Of a DNA stretch of 64,000 nucleotides, positions 44,312 through 51,297 are shown piece after piece. The stretch is from Salinirussus salinus (GTDB taxonomy: Archaea; Halobacteriota; Halobacteria; Halobacteriales; Haloarculaceae): contig NZ_WOWO01000003.1 of NCBI RefSeq assembly GCF_009831455.1, forward strand, positions 62,001 through 126,000, written 5' to 3'. The translations under genes and the position numbers were made by a program. The stretch's first letter is position 1. The number at the start of each line of letters is the position of its first letter. A model generated the notes under the pieces. The model was not told where the DNA came from and did not search any database. It worked only from the letters and a program-made list of their open reading frames with translations.

Positions 44312-44733
44312 CAGAGGTTCCAGAGGTCCAGGTCGGTCACGGGGTCGCGCTCGCGGACCAGGTCGGTGTCGAACGCACGGAGGTAGAGCTCGCCGGCGAA
44401 GACCGTCGCCGAGTCCAGGTGGCCGGCGACCGTCGTCCCGTCGGGTCGCGAGAGCGCGACGTGAGTGTGCGCGAAGGGCTCGCCATCCAGCGTCGAGACG
44501 TTCCCCACGGCGGGCACCACCTCCAGCGGTTCCTCGAAGACGATGCTGTCGTACTCCTTGGTGTCCTGGTCGTAGAAGGCGAGTTCGGCGTCCTGGACCG
44601 CGCCCAGCCCGAAGAAGAAGGCGGAGGCGATCCCCTCGTCGGCGGCGAAGGCCTCGATCTGGGCCCGCCAGTCCCCGCCGTGCTCCAGCCGCGCGACGAA
44701 CTCCCGGGTGGCGTCGACTTCCTGGTAATCCAT
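44311..44733 (-). CDS. PPC/DUF296-domain protein
   Basis: This 140-residue protein has a plants-and-prokaryotes conserved (PCC/DUF296) fold: FVARLEHGGDWRAQIEAFA, FFFGLGAVQDAELAFY, and EPFAHTHVALSRPDG with GHLDSATVFAGELYL, the conserved His-rich metal site and trimer strand. In plants the domain is joined to AT-hook motifs; the prokaryotic single-domain form has no established role. It directly precedes polC (one-base overlap), a coupling worth noting. Confidence 0.88.
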   Translation of the reverse strand: MDYQEVDATREFVARLEHGGDWRAQIEAFAADEGIASAFFFGLGAVQDAELAFYDQDTKEYDSIVFEEPLEVVPAVGNVSTLDGEPFAHTHVALSRPDGTTVAGHLDSATVFAGELYLRAFDTDLVRERDPVTDLDLWNL

Positions 44734-44786
44734 GTCCGGGCCGACGGCTGGAGCCCCCAAAAACACACTGGTCGTCACGGTGGGGG

Positions 44787-45353
44787 TCAGGCGGGCAGCG
44801 AGACCCGGCCGGCGACGAGGTTCCGGGTGGCGTCCCAGAACTGGAGTTCGGTGACCGTCCACTCGACGGGCTCGACGGGACCGAGCACCCGCTCGGCGGC
44901 GTCGCGGCTCCCCCCGCGGGCGACCGTCACGTGGGGGGTGTACTCCTCGCTCTCGAGGCGGTCGACGGGCTCGAAGACCCGGCAGAGCCGCTCGTGGAGC
45001 TCCCACAGCCCCGGCGACTCGACGGCCAGATAGACGACGGGCCCGGGGCCGGCGGTGGGTTCGGCGAACTGGTCGACCCGGTCGACCCGGACCTCGAAGG
45101 GCGGGGTCCCCGCGATCGCCTCGCGGGCGCGGGCCTCGACCCGGTGGGGGTCGCCCTCGGGGAGCCGCTTCGCCACGAGCGTCCGGTCGTCGCGAACGCG
45201 CACCCCGCCGGCGTCGGTCCGGGCCTCCCGGGAGCCGGCGGAGCCGACGGCGGAGCCGAGGTCGGTCCCGCCCTGCCTGGCGGTCAGGTCGGCGGCGACC
45301 TCCGCGGCCAGCCCGGAGACGCGGCCCGGCACCGGGACGTTGACGCTGTTCAC
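44787..45353 (-). CDS. 2H phosphoesterase (2'-5' RNA ligase-like)
   Basis: This 188-residue protein starts at GTG (45353; MNSVNVPVPGRV). The C-terminal HxTx motif EYTPHVTVARG is present, and strands around VYLAVESPGLWELHERL match the 2H fold (RNA 2',3'-cyclic phosphodiesterase/ligase). The first His-x-Thr motif is not visible: the aligned stretch is DDRTLVAKRL, without His. One of the two catalytic His thus appears lost, so activity is doubtful. The N-terminal linker (about 25-50) is low complexity. Confidence 0.75.
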   Translation of the reverse strand: MNSVNVPVPGRVSGLAAEVAADLTARQGGTDLGSAVGSAGSREARTDAGGVRVRDDRTLVAKRLPEGDPHRVEARAREAIAGTPPFEVRVDRVDQFAEPTAGPGPVVYLAVESPGLWELHERLCRVFEPVDRLESEEYTPHVTVARGGSRDAAERVLGPVEPVEWTVTELQFWDATRNLVAGRVSLPA

Positions 45354-45451
45354 ACCCGGTCGTCGGTGACGAGGGGCGAAAAGCGCGTCGGGAGCGGCGA
45401 ACGGAAGCGGCAGGCGGTGAGCGGGGAGGGCAAGCGGCGTGGGTGTGACGG

Positions 45452-45631
45452 CTACAACCGGTCGAGCAGGTAGAGGACGATCAGGATGATGATGGCCACC
45501 CCCAGCAGCTTGGGGAGGGGGACGAGGATGAACTGGAGGACGTCGACGAAGGCCTCCAGGACCTCCAGGGCGAGCCAGACCACCACGAGGACGAGGATGA
45601 CCTTCAGCAGCGTGTCGGTCTCGATGTCCAT
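45452..45631 (-). CDS. Small membrane protein, DUF7554-like
   Basis: This 59-residue protein has two hydrophobic helices: LLKVILVLVVVWLALEVL and PKLLGVAIIILIVLYLLDRL, joined by a short loop. It fits the haloarchaeal group I recall as DUF7554. The start ATG at 45631 follows CCGGGT. Function unknown. It is divergent from the membrane HTH gene, with 88 bp between starts. Confidence 0.72.
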   Translation of the reverse strand: MDIETDTLLKVILVLVVVWLALEVLEAFVDVLQFILVPLPKLLGVAIIILIVLYLLDRL

Positions 45632-45719
45632 ACCCGGCGGTTTCCCGCCCGAGGGATAGTCTTTCTGGCCCGCCGTCGGCAACAAGCCATTTCAGCAGTG
45701 GAGGCGAACGCGTGGACCG

Positions 45720-46847
45720 ATGCGAGTTGCAGGACGAGTCGTCGTCGTCGCGTTCGCCGTGGCCGCGCTGGTGCTGACTGTGGCCTCTGTCGGTGTCGCA
45801 GTACAGGATGGCCCCGTCGGACAGACCGGCATCGACGCCGACTCGACGACGCTTTCGGCCGCCGTCGGACCGGACGGCGACGCCGACTGGCGGGTCACCT
45901 ACCGGATCGAACTCGACGACCAGAACGCCACGGACGCCTTCGAATCCCTCCGGCAGGACATCGAGGCCAACCGCTCGCGGTACGTCGCAACCTTCCGCGA
46001 CCGCATCGGGGCCACCGCCGCCAGCGCCGAGAACGCGACCGGCCGCGAGATGTCGGTCGGGAACTTCAGCGTCGAGGCCGAAACCCGGGCACAGCCCGAC
46101 ACCACCTTCGGCGTAGTCACCTACCGCTTCGAGTGGGACGGCTTCGCCGCGGCCGACAGTGACCGCATCGCTGCGGGGGACGCGCTCGACAGGCTGATCC
46201 TCGATTCCGGGACCGCCCTGCGGGTCTCCTGGCCCGACGGCTACGGGGTCACGGGCGTCACGCCCGACGCCACCGAGCGCGAGGAGGGAGCCGTCGTCTG
46301 GCGCGGCCCCGCGGACTTCAAGGCCGGCGAGCCGCGGGTCACTGTCGAGCGGGGCGCCGGGTCCACGCCGACGGAGACGGCGTCGCCGGGCGGCGGTGGA
46401 GGGGACGGCGGGCCGGGCGACGGGACGAACAGCGGGCTCGGCAGCCTGCTCCCGGTCGCGCTCGCCCTGGTCGTCGCGCTGGCCGCCGGGGGCGTCCTCC
46501 TGGCTCGCCGGGGGAACGTCGGGCCAGTAGGCGGGGACAGCGGGAGCGATGGCAGCGGGAGCGACGACGGCGGAGCCGGAGCCGCGGGCGACGACGCGCC
46601 CGCGGCCCCGCCGGAGGAGCTGCTCAGCAACGAGGAGCGGGTGCTCCGGCTGCTGGAGGAGAGGGGTGGTCGGATGAAACAGCAGGAGGCCGCGGCGGAA
46701 CTGGACTGGACGGCCGCCAAGACCAGCCAGGTCGTCGGCGACCTCCGCGACGAGGGCGAACTCGACTCGTTCCGGCTCGGCCGGGAGAACGTCCTCACGC
46801 TCCCCGACGTAGAGATCGACGGCAGCGGTGGCGACGACGAGGAGTGA
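45720..46847 (+). CDS. Membrane-anchored HTH transcriptional regulator (DUF7345/DUF7343-like)
   Basis: This 375-residue protein has a signal-type hydrophobic N-terminus (about 1-27), an extracellular beta-rich domain (about 35-200), a Gly/Thr-rich linker, a membrane helix (about 240-262) and a cytoplasmic winged helix (about 300-360; LSNEERVLRLLEERGGRMKQ, AAKTSQVVGDLRDEGELDSF). This order matches haloarchaeal one-component sensors that read an outside signal and bind DNA inside. The next gene, 157 bp downstream, encodes a secreted protein whose promoter carries a 9-bp inverted repeat, a plausible target. Confidence 0.85.
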   Translation: MRVAGRVVVVAFAVAALVLTVASVGVAVQDGPVGQTGIDADSTTLSAAVGPDGDADWRVTYRIELDDQNATDAFESLRQDIEANRSRYVATFRDRIGATAASAENATGREMSVGNFSVEAETRAQPDTTFGVVTYRFEWDGFAAADSDRIAAGDALDRLILDSGTALRVSWPDGYGVTGVTPDATEREEGAVVWRGPADFKAGEPRVTVERGAGSTPTETASPGGGGGDGGPGDGTNSGLGSLLPVALALVVALAAGGVLLARRGNVGPVGGDSGSDGSGSDDGGAGAAGDDAPAAPPEELLSNEERVLRLLEERGGRMKQQEAAAELDWTAAKTSQVVGDLRDEGELDSFRLGRENVLTLPDVEIDGSGGDDEE

Positions 46848-46907
46848 GGCCGGTGGCACCGCCCGGAACGAGACCCCGGCAGTAAAGCGGCGGAAACCGC
46901 AGGACAG

Positions 46908-46937
46908 AAGCCGGATAAATCCGCGTTAATCCGGCTT
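46908..46937. promoter_or_regulatory. 9-bp inverted repeat, candidate operator
   Basis: AAGCCGGAT (46908-46916) and ATCCGGCTT (46929-46937) are perfect inverted arms with a 12-nt AT-rich spacer. They lie 33 nt upstream of the TATA-like TTATATG (46970-46977) and downstream of the HTH regulator gene. The position suits a regulator binding upstream of TBP/TFB. Confidence 0.55.
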
Positions 46938-46969
46938 GATCGACGCTGATCGGCGTTCGAGGTTTGGGT

Positions 46970-46977
46970 CTTATATG
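46970..46977 (+). promoter_or_regulatory. TATA box for secreted-protein gene
   Basis: CTTATATG lies about 30 nt before the ATG at 47005, implying a nearly leaderless mRNA. Confidence 0.55.
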
Positions 46978-47004
46978 CAGAGGCGGGGACAACGGGGAGA
47001 CACG

Positions 47005-47850
47005 ATGCGACGCACAACCCTGCTCGCGGTCGCCGTCGTCGCCGCCCTGGTCGCGGTCCCCGCCGTGGGGGCAGCGACGGCCGGCAGCGGGCCGGTGGCC
47101 CAGGCCGACAACGCGACGAACACGACGAACGCGACCAGCCCCGGCGAGCGCCTCTCCGGCGTCGTCGGCGTCCAGGGGGCCGAACTCGAGGGGGAGGTCG
47201 AGACGCGGAGCTTCGGCCTGCAGGTCGCCCGTGCCGCCTCCGAGGATGCCCGCGCTGCGGTCGTCCGGGAGCAACTCGGAAACGTCCAGCAACAGGTCGA
47301 AACTGTCCAACGCCGGAAGGCTGCCCTCGAGGAAGCCCGGGCGAACGGCTCGATGAGCGAGGGCGAGTTCCGGGCCCGCGTGAGCGAACTCGCGGTCCGC
47401 GGGGGGACGGCTGCGGAGCTGGCCAACCGGACCAGCGAGACCGCCGGCAGCCTCCCGACCGCAGTGCTCGAGGCGAACGGCGTGAACGTCACGGCGATCC
47501 AGCAGCTACGGCAGGCGGCCGGGAACCTGACCGGGCCCGAAGTCGCGGCGATCGCCCGGTCGATCGCCGGACCGAGCGTCGGCAGACCGGCCGAGGCCCC
47601 GCGCGGTCCGCCGGGAGCGCCGGGGGTGCCCGGGGACGTGACCGAGACACCCGACGGGAACGCCACCGGAACGCCCGACGGCAACGCGACCGTGGCGTCG
47701 GACGGCAACGCGACCGAGGGAAGCGACGGCGACACCACCGCTGGGCCCGGCGGGCAGGGAAGCGACGGGGACGGCGCGTCCGGCAGCCGGGACGGCACCG
47801 CGACGGCGAACGGGACGGACACCCGGGGCGGCGAGCGCTCCGGGACGTAG
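47005..47850 (+). CDS. Secreted Asn/Thr-rich protein of unknown function
   Basis: This 281-residue protein has a Sec-type signal peptide (RRTTLLAVAVVAALVAVPAVG, first 24 residues or so). The mature part starts with N-x-T repeats (NATNTTNATS), has a helical central domain (about 60-185; coiled-coil-like QQQVETVQRRKAALEEARANG), then a low-complexity tail with repeats of PDGNAT/SDGNAT (about 205-240). Multiple N-x-T/S sites suggest surface N-glycosylation. There is no C-terminal membrane anchor. It resembles other haloarchaeal exported proteins of unknown role. It is paired with the membrane HTH gene upstream. Confidence 0.78.
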   Translation: MRRTTLLAVAVVAALVAVPAVGAATAGSGPVAQADNATNTTNATSPGERLSGVVGVQGAELEGEVETRSFGLQVARAASEDARAAVVREQLGNVQQQVETVQRRKAALEEARANGSMSEGEFRARVSELAVRGGTAAELANRTSETAGSLPTAVLEANGVNVTAIQQLRQAAGNLTGPEVAAIARSIAGPSVGRPAEAPRGPPGAPGVPGDVTETPDGNATGTPDGNATVASDGNATEGSDGDTTAGPGGQGSDGDGASGSRDGTATANGTDTRGGERSGT

Positions 47851-47908
47851 CGTCACGGCGGTCGAGCCGGAGCCTGCGAACTCCTCACAGGCCGGCTGAT
47901 TCTCGGAA

Positions 47909-47917
47909 GATATTTGA
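47909..47917 (+). promoter_or_regulatory. TATA-like element upstream of argG leader
   Basis: GATATTTGA is centred about 30 nt before the upstream ORF ATG at 47943 and about 240 nt before the argG ATG. A start near 47939 would leave the upstream ORF nearly leaderless and argG with a leader of about 215 nt. Confidence 0.5.
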
Positions 47918-47942
47918 AGACACACCGGAAAGGAGTAGCCAC

Positions 47943-48023
47943 ATGACGCCGACCCGCGCGTCCGGTCACGCCCGACCCGCCAGCGGGTCCGCCCTTCTCC
48001 GAGTGCGACGACCGGGCCGGTAA
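47943..48023 (+). CDS. Putative arginine-rich leader peptide of argG
   Basis: This is a short frame of 26 codons plus TAA between the promoter and argG. Six residues are Arg, four of the six encoded by CGA, which seems little used in the neighbouring arg genes, and the last seven codons hold four of them (LLRVRRPGR end). The stop codon lies in the loop of a 6-bp hairpin (CGGGCC/GGCCCG, 48013-48018/48024-48029). A second hairpin GACCCGC/GCGGGTC (47974-47980/47983-47989) lies inside the frame. Translation is not proven, and in GC-rich DNA Arg-rich frames occur by chance. Confidence 0.4.
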   Translation: MTPTRASGHARPASGSALLRVRRPGR

Positions 48024-48154
48024 GGCCCGCTTCATCCACTCCCCCAGTCCCGAACCGTCCGACCGCCGCCCACCGTCGGGTCCTTGGGCGGTCAGCCGTT
48101 CAGTCGACACCCGACACCGGAATCACACACCACACCCCAAAACACACCGCACAC
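47943..48154 (+). promoter_or_regulatory. argG: Structured 5' leader of argG
   Basis: This region of the 304-bp gap before argG contains, in order: the Arg-rich frame with two hairpins, a third stem CCGCCCA/TGGGCGG (48066-48072/48085-48091), and a 34-nt tract (48121-48154) with a single G just before the argG ATG. GACCCGC at 47951-47957 can pair with the same GCGGGTC as the 47974 copy, and CGGGTC at 48077-48082 offers a further partner, so alternative folds are possible. No Shine-Dalgarno sequence is seen. 47851-47908 holds nothing I can name. Confidence 0.5.
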
Positions 48155-49375
48155 ATGCCAGAGGAACCATCCCGCGTCGCGCTCGCCTTCTCGGGCGGGC
48201 TCGACACCACAGTCTGTGTACCGCTGCTCGAAGAGGAGTACGGCTACGACGAGGTGGTCGGCGTCACCGTCGACGTCGGCCAGCCCCGCAAGGAGTTCGA
48301 CGAGGCCGAGGAGACCGCCGCCGCGCTCGACGTCGAGCACTACGTCGTCGACGCCCGCGAGGCGTTCGCCGACCTGTGCCTGCGGTCGGTGAAGGCAAAC
48401 GCCACCTACCAGGGCTACCCCCTGGGGACGGCGCTCGCTCGCCCGGTCATCGCGGGAGCGATCCTCGACGTCGCCCTCGGGGAGGGGTGTGACGCCGTCG
48501 CCCACGGCTGCACCGGGAAGGGCAACGACCAGCTCCGGTTCGAGGCCGTCTGGCGGGATTCCCCGCTCGATGTGGTCGCGCCCGTCCGCGAACTCGGCCT
48601 GACCCGCGACTGGGAGCAGGAGTACGCCGCCGAGCGTGGCCTGCCCGTCGAGGGCGGCAGCGAGGGCCGCTACAGCATCGACACCAACCTCTGGAGCCGG
48701 TCGATCGAGGGCTCGGAGCTGGAGGACCCCGCGACCATCCCCGAGGACGACATCTACGACTGGACCCAGACCCCCGGGGGGAAGGCGGCCGAACTCGTCG
48801 AGGTCGAGTTCGCCGAGGGCGAGCCGGTCGCGCTGGATGGCGAGGGGGTCGAACCGGTCGAACTGATCGAGACGCTCAACGAGCGGGCCGGTGCCCACGG
48901 CGTCGGCCGGACCGACATGATGGAAGACCGGATGCTCGGGCTCAAGGTACGGGAAAACTACGAACACCCCGCAGCGACCGTCCTCCTGACGGCCCACGAG
49001 GCCCTCGAACAGCTCGTGCTCACCCAGGAGGAGCGCCAGTTCAAACAGCAGGTCGACGCCCAGTGGGCCCAGAAGGGGTACCAGGGGCTCGTGGATGCGC
49101 CGCTCGTGGATGCGCTGGAGGGCTTTATCGACACGACCAACGAGCGCGTCACCGGCACCGTCACCGTGAAACTGGAGGGCGGGCACTGCCGGCCGGTCGC
49201 CCGCGAGAGCGAGTACGCGGTGTACTCGGAGTCGGCGGCCTCCTTCGACGAGGAGGACGTCACCGGCGGCATCACCCAGGAGGACGCCACCGGCGTCGCC
49301 AAGTACCACGGCTTCCAGTCGCGGCTGGCCAACCGCGCCATCGAGAACGCGCGCGGCACGGACGGGGAGGAGTGA
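48155..49375 (+). CDS. argG: Argininosuccinate synthase
   Basis: This 406-residue enzyme joins citrulline and aspartate with ATP. The PP-loop AFSGGLDTTVCVPLL opens the protein near residue 10. GCTGKGNDQLRFE and YSIDTNLWSRSIEG are the citrulline/aspartate-site blocks, and GRTDMMEDRMLGLKVRENYEHPA is also conserved (quoted in part: MEDRMLGLKVRENYEHPA). It is the first gene of a two-gene unit with argH, one base apart. It has a long structured leader without a Shine-Dalgarno sequence. Confidence 0.96.
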   Translation: MPEEPSRVALAFSGGLDTTVCVPLLEEEYGYDEVVGVTVDVGQPRKEFDEAEETAAALDVEHYVVDAREAFADLCLRSVKANATYQGYPLGTALARPVIAGAILDVALGEGCDAVAHGCTGKGNDQLRFEAVWRDSPLDVVAPVRELGLTRDWEQEYAAERGLPVEGGSEGRYSIDTNLWSRSIEGSELEDPATIPEDDIYDWTQTPGGKAAELVEVEFAEGEPVALDGEGVEPVELIETLNERAGAHGVGRTDMMEDRMLGLKVRENYEHPAATVLLTAHEALEQLVLTQEERQFKQQVDAQWAQKGYQGLVDAPLVDALEGFIDTTNERVTGTVTVKLEGGHCRPVARESEYAVYSESAASFDEEDVTGGITQEDATGVAKYHGFQSRLANRAIENARGTDGEE

Positions 49376-49376
49376 G

Positions 49377-50873
49377 ATGACGGGGGAAGGTGCGGACGAC
49401 GACGGACCCGGGGCGGACGGCGAGAGCGTCGTCCGCCGGGACCGCTTCTCCGGTGGCCCCGCCCGTGCCTTCCTCTCCTCACTTGCCGACGACGAGCGCA
49501 TCTTCGCCGCCGACCTCGCCGTGGACCGGGCCCACGTCGTGATGCTCGCCGAACAGGGGATCATCGAGGGAGAGGACGCCGGGGCCATCCTGTCGGCGCT
49601 CGCCGAAATCGGGGACGCAGGTCACGCCGCGTTGCCCGACGGCGAGGACGTCCACGAGGCCATCGAGACGGCCGTCATCGACCGTGTCGGGCCCGCGGGT
49701 GGGCGGATGCACACCGCCCGCTCGCGCAACGACGAGGTGGCCGCCTGCATCCGCTACCGGCTGCGCGAGGACCTGCTCAAGACGCTTTCGACGCTGGTGG
49801 AGGCCCGCGAGCAGCTGCTGGAGACCGCCGGCGGACACACGGAAACGGTGATGCCCGGCTACACCCACCTCCAGCCGGCCCAGCCCACCACCGTCGCCCA
49901 CTGGCTGTGCTCCTACGAGGAGGCACTGGCGCGAGACACCGCACGGCTGGTCGACGCCTACGACCGGGTCAACCGGTCGCCGCTGGGCGCGGCGGCCTTC
50001 GCCGGGACGAGCTTCGACGTCGACCGCGAGCGGACCGCCGGGCTGCTGGGATTCGACGGGCTGGTCGAGAACGCCACCGACGCGGTCTCCGCCCGCGATT
50101 TCCTCGTCGAGACGACGGCGGGGATGGCCGGGCTGGCGACGACGCTGTCGGGGCTTGCAGAGGACCTGGTGACGATGGCCAGCAAGGGTCACGTCGCACT
50201 GGACGACGACTACGCCTCGACCTCCTCCATCATGCCCCAGAAGAAAAACCCCGACACCCTCGAACTGGTGCGGGGCCGGACCGGCGACGCCGTGGCGGGG
50301 CTACAGGGCCTGCTGACGACGCTGAAGGGGCTGCCCCGCGCGTACAACCGCGACCTCCAGCGGGCCGGCCGGCACGCCTGGGACGTGATCGACAGCACGA
50401 CCGGGAGCGTCGAGGTGGCCGTCGGCGCCGTCGCGACCGCCGAGTGGCCGGCCGACACGCTGGAGGAAGCGGCCGGCGAGGGTTTCTCGACGGCGACGGG
50501 CGCGGCGGACCTCCTGGCCCAGGCTGGCGTCCCCTTCCGGACGGCCCACGAGGTCGTCGCGCGGGCCGCCGAGGGGATGGCCCCCGGGGAGTCGGCGCCC
50601 GGCATCGACGCGCTGGACGCGGCGGGCGAGGCGGTGATGGGCGAGCCGGTGACCGGCCGCGTCGACCGCGAGGCGCTGGCCGGGGCGCTCGACCCCGCCG
50701 CGAACGTCGCGATGCGTGACTCGCGGGGCGGACCCGCCCCCGAGGCCGTCGAGGCCCACCTGGAGCGGGCCCGTGAGGGGCTCGCCGAGGACCGCGAGGC
50801 CCTCGGGCGGCGCCGCGAACGCGTCGAGGACGCAGGCGAGCAACTGAACGCGGAGGTGGCGACGTATGTCTGA
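49377..50873 (+). CDS. argH: Argininosuccinate lyase
   Basis: This 498-residue enzyme splits argininosuccinate into arginine and fumarate. The fumarase/aspartase superfamily signature STSSIMPQKKNPD carries the catalytic Ser in its flexible loop. MPGYTHLQPAQPTTVAHW holds the conserved His, and HTARSRNDEVA the substrate site. The N-terminal 30 residues are acidic. It starts at the ATG at 49377, one base after the argG stop. Confidence 0.96.
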   Translation: MTGEGADDDGPGADGESVVRRDRFSGGPARAFLSSLADDERIFAADLAVDRAHVVMLAEQGIIEGEDAGAILSALAEIGDAGHAALPDGEDVHEAIETAVIDRVGPAGGRMHTARSRNDEVAACIRYRLREDLLKTLSTLVEAREQLLETAGGHTETVMPGYTHLQPAQPTTVAHWLCSYEEALARDTARLVDAYDRVNRSPLGAAAFAGTSFDVDRERTAGLLGFDGLVENATDAVSARDFLVETTAGMAGLATTLSGLAEDLVTMASKGHVALDDDYASTSSIMPQKKNPDTLELVRGRTGDAVAGLQGLLTTLKGLPRAYNRDLQRAGRHAWDVIDSTTGSVEVAVGAVATAEWPADTLEEAAGEGFSTATGAADLLAQAGVPFRTAHEVVARAAEGMAPGESAPGIDALDAAGEAVMGEPVTGRVDREALAGALDPAANVAMRDSRGGPAPEAVEAHLERAREGLAEDREALGRRRERVEDAGEQLNAEVATYV

Positions 50874-50976
50874 GACAGGCAGCGTCGCCGGGCCGGCCGC
50901 CCAACAGGGTCAGCCCCGCCCGCAGCCGCGACCGCCGCTGCCGCCGTCCCCTCCCCGGGGACGAATTACCAGAAAT

Positions 50977-50986
50977 AGTATATACT
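50977..50986. promoter_or_regulatory. 10-bp palindrome upstream of lysW
   Basis: AGTATATACT is a perfect palindrome in the 228-bp space between argH and lysW, about 90 nt before the TATA box at 51068. It could be an operator or a second TATA element. The same spacer also has a direct repeat of CCGTCAG (near 51008 and 51018) and a TCAGA/TCTGA inverted repeat. Confidence 0.4.
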
Positions 50987-51067
50987 GAAACGGAAGAGGC
51001 TACGGAGGCCGTCAGGCACCGTCAGAGTGGCGTCTGAGTCACCAATTCTTTCTGATAGGTTCGAAGG

Positions 51068-51076
51068 CTTTAAGTA
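51068..51076 (+). promoter_or_regulatory. TATA box for the lysW-argXCBDEF operon
   Basis: CTTTAAGTA lies about 30 nt before the lysW ATG at 51102. The AGGGGGGAG sequence between them could serve as a ribosome site only if transcription starts before it, near 51095. Confidence 0.6.
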
Positions 51077-51101
51077 AGTAGGCGCGCGAGGGGGGAGTAC
51101 A

Positions 51102-51266
51102 ATGGCAGACTGCATCGAGTGCGGGGCCGAGGTCTCCCTGCACGAGGACCTCGAAGTCGGAGAGATCGTCGACTGCGCCACCTGCGGTGCCGAACTCGAG
51201 GTCGTCGGGGTCGACCCCGTCGAGCTCGACACGGCGCCCGAACTCGAGGAGGACTGGGGCGAGTGA
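51102..51266 (+). CDS. lysW: Amino-group carrier protein LysW
   Basis: This 54-residue acidic protein carries the growing amino acid on its C-terminal Glu. It has the zinc knuckle with two CxxC pairs (CIEC and CATC) and ends in the diagnostic EDWGE motif. The terminal gamma-carboxyl accepts glutamate from ArgX. It is followed by argX, 31 bp later, with a good GGAGGA site. It is the first gene of the operon that makes ornithine without acetylation. Confidence 0.95.
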   Translation: MADCIECGAEVSLHEDLEVGEIVDCATCGAELEVVGVDPVELDTAPELEEDWGE

Positions 51267-51297
51267 GCACCGCGGCCCGCGCGACCAGGAGGACAGC

